Below the pieces are notes generated by a model. The model had not been told where the DNA came from and searched no databases. It saw only the letters and a program-made list of their open reading frames with translations. The position numbers were made by a program, and so were the translations under genes. 64,000 bases of DNA from NCBI RefSeq assembly GCF_006539185.1, contig NZ_BJMN01000055.1, forward strand, positions 1-64,000, in the 5' to 3' direction. This stretch comes from Streptomyces gardneri (GTDB lineage: Bacteria; Actinomycetota; Actinomycetes; Streptomycetales; Streptomycetaceae). This document shows positions 1 through 8,483 of the stretch, piece after piece; position 1 is the first letter of the stretch; each line of letters begins with the position of its first letter.

Positions 1-2
1 CC

Positions 3-428
3 CGCGGCGAGCTGCTCGTCGTGTGCCAGTCGGGCGCCCGCTCGGCCGGCGCCCGCACCCGGCTCGCCGCGCACGGCATCGCGGCGATCGACCTCGCGGG
101 CGGTACGAGTGGCTGAGCGGCCCGCGGGCACGACCTGGACCGCCCGGCGGGCGCCCCGGCGAAGCCGGTCTGGGCGATGGACCGCCAGGTCAGGCTCGTG
201 GCCGGCGCGCTCGTCCTGCTCGGCCTCGCGCTGGGCCTCCTCGTCCACCCCGCGTTCCAGCTGCTCTCGGCGGGCATCGCGGGCGGACTCGTCTTCTCGG
301 CGCTCACGAACACCTGCGGCATGGCGCTGATGCTCGGGAAGCTCCCGTACAACCGCGGGGGCGCGGCCGGGGGAGGCGCGAGCCTGGACGCGACGCTCGC
401 GCGCCTGCGCAACGCTCAGGGCGCGTAG
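3..428 (+). pseudogene. Rhodanese-DUF2892 protein interrupted by an in-frame TGA (5' end outside window)
   Basis: The frame opening at base 3 encodes the end of a rhodanese (sulfurtransferase) domain with the active-site loop CQSGARS, where the Cys would carry the persulfide. It reads GGTSG, then TGA at 114-116, then continues in the same frame as AARGHDLDRP up to VWAMDRQVRLVAG, the start of a DUF2892 (YgaP-like) membrane domain. Family members normally read through here as one protein, with Trp two or three residues after GGTS, so TGG to TGA is the simplest explanation. There is no frameshift. Either a recent nonsense mutation or a base-call error would give this picture. The 3' end overlaps the convergent TetR gene by 13 bases. 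The missing N-terminus lies left of the window. Confidence 0.7.
177..428 (+). CDS. DUF2892 (YgaP-like) membrane domain, possible separate product
   Basis: This 83-residue reading frame starts at the first ATG after the interrupting TGA and encodes MDRQVRLVAG followed by two hydrophobic segments (about residues 8-28 and 32-52), the usual DUF2892 hairpin of membrane helices. In YgaP-type proteins this domain anchors a cytoplasmic rhodanese to the membrane. No good ribosome-binding site precedes the ATG, and the conserved sequence VWAMDRQ begins upstream of it, so this looks like the tail of the broken fusion protein rather than an independent gene. Expression alone is possible but unsupported. 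Confidence 0.4.
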   Translation: MDRQVRLVAGALVLLGLALGLLVHPAFQLLSAGIAGGLVFSALTNTCGMALMLGKLPYNRGGAAGGGASLDATLARLRNAQGA

Positions 429-1063
429 CGGCGGAGGAACATCTCGACCCCGTCGGTGACGAGCCGCTCGCTCAGGTCCTCGGCGAGCTCCGTCCCGTAC
501 TGCTCGAAGACCATCTGCGGGAAGACGAGCAGCGAGTAGAGCTGGAGCACCGCGACCTCCAGGTCGGGAATCTCCAGCAGGCCCCGGTCGGCGAGGGTGC
601 GCAGCGCGTCCGCGACGGCGGGGTGGTGGCCGGCCGGGCCGTGGGCGCGCCAGGCGCGGCCCAGCTCGGGGAAGCGGTGGAGTTCGGTGGCGACGAGGGT
701 GCGCAGCGCGCGGCCCTCTTCGTCGGCGCGTACGGCCCGGGCCCAGGCGTGGCCGGCGTCGGTGAGGGCGGCGCGCAGGTCCTCCGCGTCGGCGAGGCGG
801 GAGAGGTCCGGGCCCTCGGGGCCCTGGTGCAGGGGTTCGTCGAGAGCGCCCGCGACGACGGCGGTGAAGAGCGCTTCCTTGCTGCCGAAGTGGTTGTAGA
901 CGGTGACCTTGGAGACGCCCGCCTCGGCGGCGATGGCGTCCATGCCGACGCCGAAGCCGTCGCGGAGGAAGAGGTCGCGGGCGGCCCGCACGACGGCCTG
1001 CCGCTTGCGGGCGGCACGGGCTCCGCCGGGCGCGGGCTTGGGGGCGGCGGGCTGCGCGTTCAT
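416..1063 (-). CDS. TetR/AcrR family transcriptional regulator
   Basis: A 215-residue TetR-type repressor. After an Ala/Pro-rich start (MNAQPAAPKP) come the helix-turn-helix residues MDAIAAEAGVSKVTVYNHFG at about 44-63, typical of AcrR-like regulators, then an all-helical C-terminal ligand domain. The start at 1063 is chosen because the TetR homology begins shortly after it; the frame stays open upstream but that stretch lies inside the divergent transporter gene. It is transcribed away from an EmrB-type exporter, and the 64 bases between them hold stacked inverted repeats built on AACTGTAC, so it probably represses the exporter and itself until a substrate binds. The ligand cannot be read from sequence. 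Confidence 0.9.
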   Translation of the reverse strand: MNAQPAAPKPAPGGARAARKRQAVVRAARDLFLRDGFGVGMDAIAAEAGVSKVTVYNHFGSKEALFTAVVAGALDEPLHQGPEGPDLSRLADAEDLRAALTDAGHAWARAVRADEEGRALRTLVATELHRFPELGRAWRAHGPAGHHPAVADALRTLADRGLLEIPDLEVAVLQLYSLLVFPQMVFEQYGTELAEDLSERLVTDGVEMFLRRYAP

Positions 1064-1070
1064 ACCCGAA

Positions 1071-1122
1071 CGGTACCAAGCCAACTGTACCGTTGAGTTC
1101 AACTGTACTGTGCCGTACAGTT
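1071..1122. promoter_or_regulatory. TetR operator array between divergent regulator and MFS exporter
   Basis: AACTGTAC (1101-1108) and GTACAGTT (1115-1122) form a perfect inverted repeat with a 6-base spacer. A second copy of AACTGTAC lies at 1083-1090, and CGGTAC (1071-1076) pairs with GTACCG (1087-1092). The array fills the whole intergenic space and touches the exporter ATG at 1128, so a bound repressor would block both promoters. Confidence 0.75.
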
Positions 1123-1127
1123 CAGTT

Positions 1128-2555
1128 ATGCCCACCGACACTGCCGTACCGACCCCTGCCCCCACGCATCCACGCCGCTGGACGGCCCTGGCGCTGATCT
1201 GCGCGGCCCAGTTCATGCTGATCCTCGACGTCACCGTCGTGAACGTCGCCCTGCCGACCCTCTCCGCCGACCTCGACCTCGGCCGCACGGCCCTGACCTG
1301 GGTCGTCACCGCGTACACCCTCTGCTTCGGCGGGCTCATGCTCCTCGGCGGCCGGCTCGCCGACGCCCTGGGCGCCCGACGCGTCCTCCTGGCCGGGCTC
1401 GTGCTCTTCACCATGGCGTCCCTCGTCTGCGGCCTCGCCCCGAACGCCCCCGTGCTGCTCGCCGGCCGCGTCGCCCAGGGCGTGGGCGCCGCGCTCCTCT
1501 CACCGGCCGCGCTCGCCCTCGTCACGACCGCCTTCCACGGCGCCGAACGGGCCAAGGCCCTCGGAGCATGGGCGGCGATCGGCGGCACCGGCTCGGCCGT
1601 CGGAGTCCTCCTCGGCGGAGCCCTCACCGAAGGCCCGGGCTGGCCCTGGATCTTCTACGTCAACGTCCCGGTGGGCCTGGCCCTGCTCGCCGCGCTCCCG
1701 AAGGTCCTGCCGGACGACCGGCGGCCGCGGCGCACGGGCGGCGGTCGGCTGGACGCCCCCGGCGCACTCCTCGTCACCACCGCCACGGGCGCGCTCGTCT
1801 ACGGCCTCGTCCAGGCGGGCGACTCGGGCTGGGCCTCCGCCGCGACCCTGCTGCCCCTGCTCGGCGCGCTCGCGCTCTACGGGACCTTCGCCGCGGTCGA
1901 GCGGGCGAGCAGCGCCCCGCTGATGGACCTCGGGATGCTGAGGCGGCGCCCGGTCGTCGCGGGCTCCCTCCTCATGCTGGTCGCGACCGCGCTCCTGATC
2001 TCGTTCTTCTTCCTGGGCTCGATGCAGCTCCAGCACGTCCACGGCCTCGGAGCCCTCCGCACCGGCCTCCTCTTCCTCCCGATCGCCCTCACGACCGCGA
2101 TCGGCGCCCACCTCGGCTCGCGCCTCGTGACGACGAGGGGCCCGCGCGCCTGCGCCACCGGCGGCCTGGCCCTCGCGGCCCTCGGCTGCCTGCCGCTGAC
2201 CGTCCTCACCCCGGGCGCCAACCCCTGGGCCACCCTCCTGCCGGCCCTGGCCACGGCGTCCTTCGGCCTCGGCGCGGTCTTCGTCGCGGCGACGACGACC
2301 GCCCTGGGCCTGATCACCCCGCACGAGGCCGGCCTCGCCTCGGGCATCGTGAACACCTTCCACGAGGTGGGCGGCTCGATCGGCGTGGCCGCCGTCTCCA
2401 CCCTCGCCCTCACCACCACGACGGGCTCCATCGCGGGATTCACGACGGCCTTCACGCTCTGCACGGCCACAGCCGCCACAGCGGCCCTGACGGCCCCCTT
2501 CCTCATCCCCCGAGGCACCCCCCGCCCGACGGGCGGCCCCCACGGGGTGCACTGA
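1128..2555 (+). CDS. MFS drug exporter, EmrB/QacA (DHA2) family
   Basis: A 475-residue membrane protein with about 14 hydrophobic segments, the count expected for DHA2 proton-driven exporters. It opens with RRWTALALICAAQFMLILD, a typical first helix carrying the membrane-embedded Asp (LDVTVVNVALP). The loop motif GGRLADALGARR between helices 2 and 3 and the motif-C-like run ending WPWIFYVNVP are family signatures. The start at ATG 1128 follows the operator directly with no Shine-Dalgarno sequence, so the mRNA may be leaderless; an in-frame GTG at 1110 is the alternative. The TetR gene on the other strand is its likely repressor. Substrate is unknown; lipophilic toxic compounds are usual for the family. 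Confidence 0.9.
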   Translation: MPTDTAVPTPAPTHPRRWTALALICAAQFMLILDVTVVNVALPTLSADLDLGRTALTWVVTAYTLCFGGLMLLGGRLADALGARRVLLAGLVLFTMASLVCGLAPNAPVLLAGRVAQGVGAALLSPAALALVTTAFHGAERAKALGAWAAIGGTGSAVGVLLGGALTEGPGWPWIFYVNVPVGLALLAALPKVLPDDRRPRRTGGGRLDAPGALLVTTATGALVYGLVQAGDSGWASAATLLPLLGALALYGTFAAVERASSAPLMDLGMLRRRPVVAGSLLMLVATALLISFFFLGSMQLQHVHGLGALRTGLLFLPIALTTAIGAHLGSRLVTTRGPRACATGGLALAALGCLPLTVLTPGANPWATLLPALATASFGLGAVFVAATTTALGLITPHEAGLASGIVNTFHEVGGSIGVAAVSTLALTTTTGSIAGFTTAFTLCTATAATAALTAPFLIPRGTPRPTGGPHGVH

Positions 2556-2579
2556 GGACGGGCGTGGGGGCCGGGGGCC

Positions 2580-4703
2580 TCAGCGAGCTCCTGAAGCGTC
2601 GGCGGCGGTCCTGCCACGGGAGGTCCGCCGCTGCTCGAACTGGCCCACGTGCGCCACGACCGAGGCGTAGAAACGGTCGACGGCCTCGTCGATGCTGCGG
2701 ATGAACCCCGACTCCGTACCGCCCCGGCTGCCGCCCATGCCCTTGAAGAGCGACAGCCTGAAGCCGGTGATGGCCGCGCCGTCCTTGGGCAGCAGGTCGC
2801 CGGGCTCCGGGCGCAGCCGCTCCAGGGTTCCGCGGGTCCCGCTCCGCCCCTCCACGAGGGTCTCCACGTGCAGGTCGGCGGGGGCTTCGTCCAGGACCCG
2901 CAAGAGCCGCTTCGCGACCGAGAGCGGGTAGGCGCCCTCCGGGGCGGGGACGTCGATGGAGGTACGGATCTTCCCGGTGCGGAGGTCCGCAGTGATGGCC
3001 AGGATGCTCTGCGCGCCGTCGACACGCAGCTCGGCGGCGAGCTTCCCTTCCTCGCAGAGCCGGTCGGCGAGTTCCGTACGCCGTGACTTCGGGTCGGTGC
3101 CCCGCTTCGCCCGCTGCACCGGCAGCGCCTTCTGCCCGAGCTCGCCGCCCAGCCGCAGACAGACCTGGCGGATCAGCCGCTCCCAGCTCTCCACGACCTC
3201 CACGGCACGCGGGTCGCCCTGGCACAGGGTCTCGGAGTCGATGCCGTTGCGCACGGGCACCCACGACGGCCCCATGTTCTGGAAGCCGTGACAACCGGAG
3301 TTCTCGTGCTGGAGGTAGTGGAGCAGTTCCTGCAGGAGCCAGGCGTGGGCGGCGTTGCCGACACCTTCGTGACGGATCAGCAGCTGCGCCTGATGGGCCA
3401 CCTCGGCCCATGAGAGGTGCCAGAGCGAGACCTTGTGCTTGCGCCGTCCGTCGGTCTTCACGTCGACGAGCGGACTTCCCTCCAGGGCCACGTCGTTGGA
3501 GAGGGTGATGACGGCCTCGTATCCCCGCCTGGCGGCGATGTCCATGTAGTTCTGGACCTGCTCGGACTTCAGCGGGTTGCCGTTGGTCTTGGTCTCCACG
3601 AGCGCGGTCCAGAGCTTCCCGGCTCGTTCCACCCGGATGACGCCGTCCGGGCGCTTCGGGGTGTCGCCGTGGGGGAGGGAGACCTCGGTGAACGTCTGCA
3701 TCCGGCCCGAGGGGGCTCCGAAACCCGCGGTGAGCCGACGGCCGAATTCCGGCACCTCCGCCATCACGGAGAGGAGCACCGAGGTCGCGCGCACCTCGCG
3801 CTCCCGATCGCTCTTGTAGGAGGGGACCGGGAAGAGCCGGGCGGGCTTCCAGGAGTCGTTCTCCGCCAGGGACTTCTTCGTGGCCTTGGGGAGAGTGACC
3901 TTCTTCTTGGCCGTACGCGTGCCCCGGCGCCGGGCGGGTTCGGGCTTCCCGCCGGGCGGGGTGGGGCCGTCCGCGACGCGGTCGGAGGAGGAGGTGGCCT
4001 GAGCGGGAAGAGCGACGGCACCGGAGTCGGCAGGGGGAGCCTGAGGAGCGAGAGCCGGACGGCCACCAGTGCCCGTACTCGTACCCGCTTCCGCGCCAGT
4101 ATCCGCTTCCGTACTCGTACCCGCGTCGTCGCTCTCGGCGGCCTCATCGCTCTCGTCGTCCTCGACGACGGTGATGCCGAAGTCGGTGGCGAGACCGGTG
4201 AGACCGGTCTCGTAGCCCTGACCCACGGCGCGGAACTTCCATTCGTCGTTCCGTCGGTACAGCTCGCCGAAGATGAAGGCCGTCTCGACGGTGGCGTCCG
4301 TGATGGAGAAACCGAGGAGGGCCTCGCCCGAGCGGTCGGTGACCGCCATGCGCAGGTCGTCCAGATCGCCGAAGCGGGCGCCGCCGTACTGGCTCGCGGC
4401 CACCACGATCGTGACGACGTCGGAGGGGATCGCCGTGAGGTCGAGGCTGATCCTGTCCTCGCTGCCGTTCTCCGTCGGGACCTTGCCCAGCAGCTGCACG
4501 CTGCCGTCATCGGCGGCGGGGTGGTTGTAGAAGTAGAAGTCGGTGTCCCCGCGCACCTTGCCGCTGCCGTCGAGGAGCAGTACGGAGACGTCCGCGTCGC
4601 CGTCGCCGGACGCGCTGCTCCAACTCAGGCTGACGATCACCGCCCCGGCGTCCTCGCTGAGAGCGGTCAGCCCGATGTTGGCTCCCTTGGCCATCTCCTG
4701 CAT
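2580..4703 (-). CDS. TerD domain fused to a predicted PD-(D/E)XK nuclease domain
   Basis: A 707-residue protein with two recognisable parts. Residues 4-180 are a TerD domain: ANIGLTAL at the start, DVSVLLLDGSGKVRGDTDF, FYNHP and GELYRRNDEWKFRAVGQGY are standard TerD features, including acidic residues of the calcium sites. Residues 185-290 are an acidic then Lys/Arg-rich, Pro/Ala-rich linker. Residues 300-445 look like a PD-(D/E)XK nuclease: E340, D353 in RPDG, then E370 and K372 in LVETK, followed by a QxxxY-like motif in EQVQNYMD. The rest, to residue 707, is unassigned. TerD proteins belong to the Ter stress-response systems thought to link calcium or metal sensing to nucleic acid processing. 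No other ter gene is nearby. Start is MQEM at 4703 or MAKGAN at 4694. Confidence 0.75.
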   Translation of the reverse strand: MQEMAKGANIGLTALSEDAGAVIVSLSWSSASGDGDADVSVLLLDGSGKVRGDTDFYFYNHPAADDGSVQLLGKVPTENGSEDRISLDLTAIPSDVVTIVVAASQYGGARFGDLDDLRMAVTDRSGEALLGFSITDATVETAFIFGELYRRNDEWKFRAVGQGYETGLTGLATDFGITVVEDDESDEAAESDDAGTSTEADTGAEAGTSTGTGGRPALAPQAPPADSGAVALPAQATSSSDRVADGPTPPGGKPEPARRRGTRTAKKKVTLPKATKKSLAENDSWKPARLFPVPSYKSDREREVRATSVLLSVMAEVPEFGRRLTAGFGAPSGRMQTFTEVSLPHGDTPKRPDGVIRVERAGKLWTALVETKTNGNPLKSEQVQNYMDIAARRGYEAVITLSNDVALEGSPLVDVKTDGRRKHKVSLWHLSWAEVAHQAQLLIRHEGVGNAAHAWLLQELLHYLQHENSGCHGFQNMGPSWVPVRNGIDSETLCQGDPRAVEVVESWERLIRQVCLRLGGELGQKALPVQRAKRGTDPKSRRTELADRLCEEGKLAAELRVDGAQSILAITADLRTGKIRTSIDVPAPEGAYPLSVAKRLLRVLDEAPADLHVETLVEGRSGTRGTLERLRPEPGDLLPKDGAAITGFRLSLFKGMGGSRGGTESGFIRSIDEAVDRFYASVVAHVGQFEQRRTSRGRTAADASGAR

Positions 4704-4888
4704 GCGTCCCCCCGGACCCCTCGCGATGTGATGTACGCCTCAGGGGAACCGTAGCGTCCGCAACAGACGGTCGGGGAGGCAATGTGAAAGTTGGACGAAA
4801 GGCGTGGGCCGAGCCCCGAGAGATCCCCCTGCAGAGGGAGCGCTCGGGGCCGTTGCCTGGTCCCTGCTCGGTCCTGACGGCTCCGGAC

Positions 4889-5305
4889 TCAGTCCTGCCT
4901 CGGACCCCGCTCGTCGACCGGCCGGATCACCACCGCGTACTCCGGGGAGCCGGCCGGGGCCGGGCAGCGGGCGACCTGGGCGGCGATCTCCGTGACGCGG
5001 TCCAGGGAGGCGCAGTCGAGGAGCCAGTAGCCGGCGAGGACCTCCTTGGTCTCCGCGTACGGCCCGTCCGTGATCACCGCCTTGCCGTCGCCGTCCACCG
5101 TCACGAGGCGGGTCGTGGACGGGGCGGCGAGGCCCTGGCCGTCGAGCATCTCGCCGTTGGCGGTCAGCTCGGTGTTGATCGCGTTCATGTGGTCGAACAT
5201 CGTCTTGAGGTCCGCCTTGTTCCAGGCGGGGCTCCCGGCGGAACCGCGGCCCACCATCGCCTCGTAGTCGACCTGAGAGCCCTGCACCATCACCAGGTAC
5301 TTCAT
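4889..5305 (-). CDS. YCII-related (DGPF) domain protein
   Basis: A 138-residue protein of the YCII/DGPF family, an alpha/beta ferredoxin-like fold of uncertain biochemical role. MKYLVMVQGS opens the first strand, and DGPYAETKEVLAGYWLLD at about residues 70-87 is the signature that gives the family its name (here Tyr instead of Phe). The start at 5305 is favoured by the strong ribosome-binding site GAGGAGG six bases upstream and by homology beginning at MKYL; an upstream in-frame start at 5389 would add 28 residues unlike the family. Such genes often sit beside ECF sigma factors of the SigJ type, but none is present here. It stands alone, divergent from a MarC gene. Confidence 0.85.
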   Translation of the reverse strand: MKYLVMVQGSQVDYEAMVGRGSAGSPAWNKADLKTMFDHMNAINTELTANGEMLDGQGLAAPSTTRLVTVDGDGKAVITDGPYAETKEVLAGYWLLDCASLDRVTEIAAQVARCPAPAGSPEYAVVIRPVDERGPRQD

Positions 5306-5436
5306 GACGTCCTCCTCACATCCGTGTCCGGTTCTGCCTTTCGCAGGAGAGTCGGAGCCGGTGGGCGGTTCTCGACACCGCGCGGGCATCGGCCGGAAAA
5401 ACGGGAGAAATCACCCGACCGCCCCATGATTCCGGA

Positions 5437-6066
5437 GTGGACGTATTCAGCTTCTCCGCCGCCTTCATCGCCTTCTTCTCCGTCGTCGGCCCCCCGAAGG
5501 TCCTCCTCGCCTTCGGCGGCCTCGCCCAGATCCACCCCGTCGGCCAGCTCCGCACCATCGCGCTCATCTCCTCGGGCGCGGCCGTCATCGTCGGCCTGAT
5601 CACCGGCATCACGGCCCCCTGGCTCCTCGACCTCTTCCACATCAGCACGCCGGCCCTCCAGCTCGCGGGCGGCGTCATCTTCTTCCTCTACGCCGTCGGG
5701 CTCGTCCTCGGCCTCCACCTCGGCTCCGACAGCCCCCACCAGGACGCGCCCGACCTGGTCAGCGGAGTGCGCGAGCTGCTCATGCCGTACGTCGTGAGCC
5801 CGCTCGCCATGACGGCGGTCCTGGTCGAGGCCGCCGCCCGTGACTCCTTCAGCTGGCGCTCGACGGTCGTCGGCGCGTACGTGTCCGTCATCGCCCTCGA
5901 CCTCGTCTGCGTCCTGCTCCTCGCCAATCTCCTGCACCGCACCCACCACACCACCATCGAGCTCCTCGGCCGCCTCCTGGGCCTGCTGCTCGCCGCGGTC
6001 GGCGTCGACCTCGTCCTCGACGGCCTCTACGACCTGGGAGTCCCCGGCCTCGGCGAGCGCCACTAG
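5437..6066 (+). CDS. MarC family integral membrane protein
   Basis: A 209-residue protein with six hydrophobic segments. FSAAFIAFFSVVGPPKVLLA resembles the first helix of MarC (UPF0056) proteins, where a Pro in a similar position follows the helix, and MPYVVSPLAMTAVLV around residue 109 resembles the second MarC repeat. The function of MarC proteins is unsettled; the early link to multiple antibiotic resistance in E. coli was withdrawn. The start is GTG at 5437, the only in-frame start before the first helix, with a weak ribosome-binding site. A distant LysE-type exporter would be the alternative reading. The YCII gene on the other strand lies 131 bases away. Confidence 0.7.
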   Translation: MDVFSFSAAFIAFFSVVGPPKVLLAFGGLAQIHPVGQLRTIALISSGAAVIVGLITGITAPWLLDLFHISTPALQLAGGVIFFLYAVGLVLGLHLGSDSPHQDAPDLVSGVRELLMPYVVSPLAMTAVLVEAAARDSFSWRSTVVGAYVSVIALDLVCVLLLANLLHRTHHTTIELLGRLLGLLLAAVGVDLVLDGLYDLGVPGLGERH

Positions 6067-6090
6067 GGCTTCCTCCCCGGTGCCCGCCGA

Positions 6091-7272
6091 TCAGGGTGCG
6101 GCAAGCTCCCGTTCCAGCGGGGTGCGGAACCGGGGCGTCACCCGTACGTCCCCCACCCACCCCGCCAGCCGCGCCGCCTCCGCCCCGATCGCCCGCTCCG
6201 CCTCCCCGCCCACGTCGGCCAGGAGCCGGTGGACGATCCCGCCGTCCGGCCGCTGCGCCCAGACCCCGACGATCCGGCCGTCCCACCACACCGTCGGCGC
6301 GATGTTCCCGCTGCGGTCGTACAGCGCGGCCCGGTGCCCGGGGTCCTGGTACCAGTCCCGGCCCTGCCAGCCCATCGCCGTCGGGTCGAGCGCGGGCAGC
6401 AGCGCGGCCCACGGCTCCGGCGCCGGTACGGGGTCGAGGTCGTCCGGCAGGACGAAGCCCGTCCCGGCGGCCAGGGTCACCGCCGTCGCCCCGACCGCGG
6501 CGAGCGCCGCGCGCACCTCCGTGACCTTCCACCCCGTCCACCACTTCAGGTCCGCCTCGGTCGCCGGCCCGCAGGCCGCCAGCCAGCGCCCGAGCAGCTC
6601 GGCCCGCGCCTCGGCCGCCGGCACGGCCGGGTGCTCCTCGGCGAGCGCCCAGCGGAACCGGCTCGACGTCCACGTCCCCTGCGGCCGCCCCCGGACGATC
6701 CGCCCCTCCATGCCGAGGGCCCGCAGCACCCGGCTCGCGACGGACTGGACACCCTCCTGGCGGGTGTCCGGCCCGTACACGTACGTCTCCCGCAACCTCG
6801 GTACGGCCGCGCCGAGTTCGGCCCCGGTCGCCTCCCCGCGTACGGCCAGCTCGGCGAGGACCAGCCGCTCGGTCTCCCTGAGCCAGGCCTCGTCGAAGGA
6901 GCTTCCCGCCGCCAAGTGCCTGAGCAGCGCGGTGCGTTCGCGGACGGCGGCGGGACGGGTCGTCGAGGACTGCACGTCGGGCGCGAGGGAGGACGGGACG
7001 ACGAAGACCGTGTGCCGCATGCCGTGCATCCGGACCAGGGACCGTTCCTCGTACAGCGCCCGCTCGACCGCCGCGACCGGCCCGGCGTCACCCGCCAGCC
7101 GCGCCCCCACCGCGAGGAACACGCTCGCCGGGTCCGTCCCGTGCAGCGCCACCAGGGACCCCCCGACCTCCTCGGCCGTCACCGCCCGCGCGACCCCGGC
7201 CAGCCGGTGCCGCACGGCGAGCCGGGCCCGGCGCTCGCCGTCGCCGATCGTTCTCGTACGCGTCTCACTCAT
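6091..7272 (-). CDS. Winged-helix DNA-binding protein of the AlkZ-like (HTH_42) family
   Basis: A 393-residue protein of the HTH_42 superfamily, which includes the DNA glycosylases AlkZ and YcaQ that unhook bulky and crosslinking base lesions. Features are the N-terminal LARHRL-like helix (VRHRLAGVA), LVALHGTDPASVFLAVGARL at residues 40-59, a winged-helix region in the middle, and WWTGWKVTEVRAAL followed by LLPALDPTAMGWQGRDWY and the C-terminal PTVWWDGRIVGVWAQR. The catalytic Gln-x-Gln motif of AlkZ is not visible in the first helix; HGTD stands there instead, so catalytic competence is unproven. Lesion repair is therefore inference. It lies downstream of the aldo/keto reductase on the same strand, separated by a CCCCGA repeat. 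Confidence 0.75.
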   Translation of the reverse strand: MSETRTRTIGDGERRARLAVRHRLAGVARAVTAEEVGGSLVALHGTDPASVFLAVGARLAGDAGPVAAVERALYEERSLVRMHGMRHTVFVVPSSLAPDVQSSTTRPAAVRERTALLRHLAAGSSFDEAWLRETERLVLAELAVRGEATGAELGAAVPRLRETYVYGPDTRQEGVQSVASRVLRALGMEGRIVRGRPQGTWTSSRFRWALAEEHPAVPAAEARAELLGRWLAACGPATEADLKWWTGWKVTEVRAALAAVGATAVTLAAGTGFVLPDDLDPVPAPEPWAALLPALDPTAMGWQGRDWYQDPGHRAALYDRSGNIAPTVWWDGRIVGVWAQRPDGGIVHRLLADVGGEAERAIGAEAARLAGWVGDVRVTPRFRTPLERELAAP

Positions 7273-7340
7273 GCGGCCAGCATGGATTCAGGCGCGACCG
7301 GAATCGAGCAGTTCACCACAGCGAGCCGCAAGCTAGGCGC

Positions 7341-7376
<36 letters not shown>

Positions 7377-7418
7377 TTCTCGACCCCGATCATCCCGTTC
7401 CCGGCCGCGTGCCACCCC

Positions 7419-8477
7419 TCAACCCGCCGCGCGTTCCTCCAAAGGCCGTCGCCGCAGGGCCGGTTCGGTGAGCGCGCGCGGGCGCCAGACGCCGTCCGGC
7501 GGGTAGAGGTTCGTCCCCGGCGGCACGATCGCGTCGATCCGGTCGAGGACCTCGTCCGTGAGGACCACCGGCGCACCCTTCAGCAACCCCTCCAGCTGCT
7601 CCATCGTGCGCGGCCCGAGGATCACGGACGTCACCGCCGGATGCGCGGTCACGAAGGCGATCGCCAGCTCGGGCAGGCTGCACCCGATCTCGTCGGCCAG
7701 CGCGACGAGCTCCTCGACGGCGTCGAGCTTGGCGGCGTTGACGGGGAGCGAAGGGTCGAAGCGGTGCGGGGTGAGCGCGGCCCGCCCGCTGGTCAGGTCG
7801 ATCGGCGCGCCCTTGCGGTACCGGCCGGTGAGGAAGCCGGACGCGAGCGGGCTCCAGGTCAGCACGCCCATCCCGTACCGCTGGGCCACGGGCAGCACGG
7901 ACGCCTCCACGCCCCGCGCGAGCAGCGAGTAGGGCGGCTGCTCGGAGCGGAAGCGGCGCAGCCCGCGCCGATCGGCGACGGCGTGCGCCTCGACGATCTC
8001 CTCGGCGGGGAAGGTGGAGCAGCCGAACGCCCGGATCTTGCCCTGCGTGACGAGGTCGCCGAGGACGTCGAGGGTCTCCTCGATGTCGGTACGGGGGTCG
8101 GGCCGGTGGACCTGGTAGAGGTCGATCCAGTCGGTCCCGAGCCGCCGCAGACTGTTCTCGACGGCGAGGGTGATCCAACGCCGCGACAGGCCGCCCTTGT
8201 TGGGGCCTTCGCCGCCCATCGGGAAGTACACCTTCGTCGCGAGGACGGTCGACTCGCGGCGCCGGGAGTCGCGCAGCGCCTTGCCGACGATCTCCTCGGA
8301 CTCGCCGGCCGAGTACATGTCGGCGGTGTCCACGAAGTTGATGCCCTGGTCGAGGGCGGCATGGATGATCCGTACGGAGTCCTCGTGATCCGGATTGCCG
8401 ACGGCACCGAACATCATGGTGCCGAGGCAGTAGGTGCTGACGTCGATCCCGGTCCCGCCGAGTGTGCGATAGCGCAT
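7419..8477 (-). CDS. Aldo/keto reductase
   Basis: A 352-residue NADPH-dependent oxidoreductase of the aldo/keto reductase superfamily, cytosolic TIM barrel. MRYRTLGGTGIDVSTYCLGT is the typical N-terminus. The catalytic tetrad is visible as Asp and Tyr in NFVDTADMYSAGESEEIVG, Lys in LATKVYF and His in YQVHRPDP. The cofactor end is marked by VILGPRTMEQLE. The start at 8477 is chosen because the homology begins at MRYR and because a complete promoter ends six bases before it; a longer start would overlap that promoter. The promoter has the 19-base spacer and dyad of MerR-type control, so expression is probably induced by a thiol-reactive or redox signal. The substrate is unknown. Confidence 0.9.
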   Translation of the reverse strand: MRYRTLGGTGIDVSTYCLGTMMFGAVGNPDHEDSVRIIHAALDQGINFVDTADMYSAGESEEIVGKALRDSRRRESTVLATKVYFPMGGEGPNKGGLSRRWITLAVENSLRRLGTDWIDLYQVHRPDPRTDIEETLDVLGDLVTQGKIRAFGCSTFPAEEIVEAHAVADRRGLRRFRSEQPPYSLLARGVEASVLPVAQRYGMGVLTWSPLASGFLTGRYRKGAPIDLTSGRAALTPHRFDPSLPVNAAKLDAVEELVALADEIGCSLPELAIAFVTAHPAVTSVILGPRTMEQLEGLLKGAPVVLTDEVLDRIDAIVPPGTNLYPPDGVWRPRALTEPALRRRPLEERAAG

Positions 8478-8483
8478 GCGCGC

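Noticed and set aside
1061..1627. N-terminal extension of the TetR gene to 1627
   Set aside because: It would run through the operator array and into the divergent exporter; TetR homology starts just after 1063.
2580..4703. Full tellurite-resistance (ter) operon
   Set aside because: Only this one TerD-containing gene is present; no terC, terZ, terA or other ter partners lie on either side.
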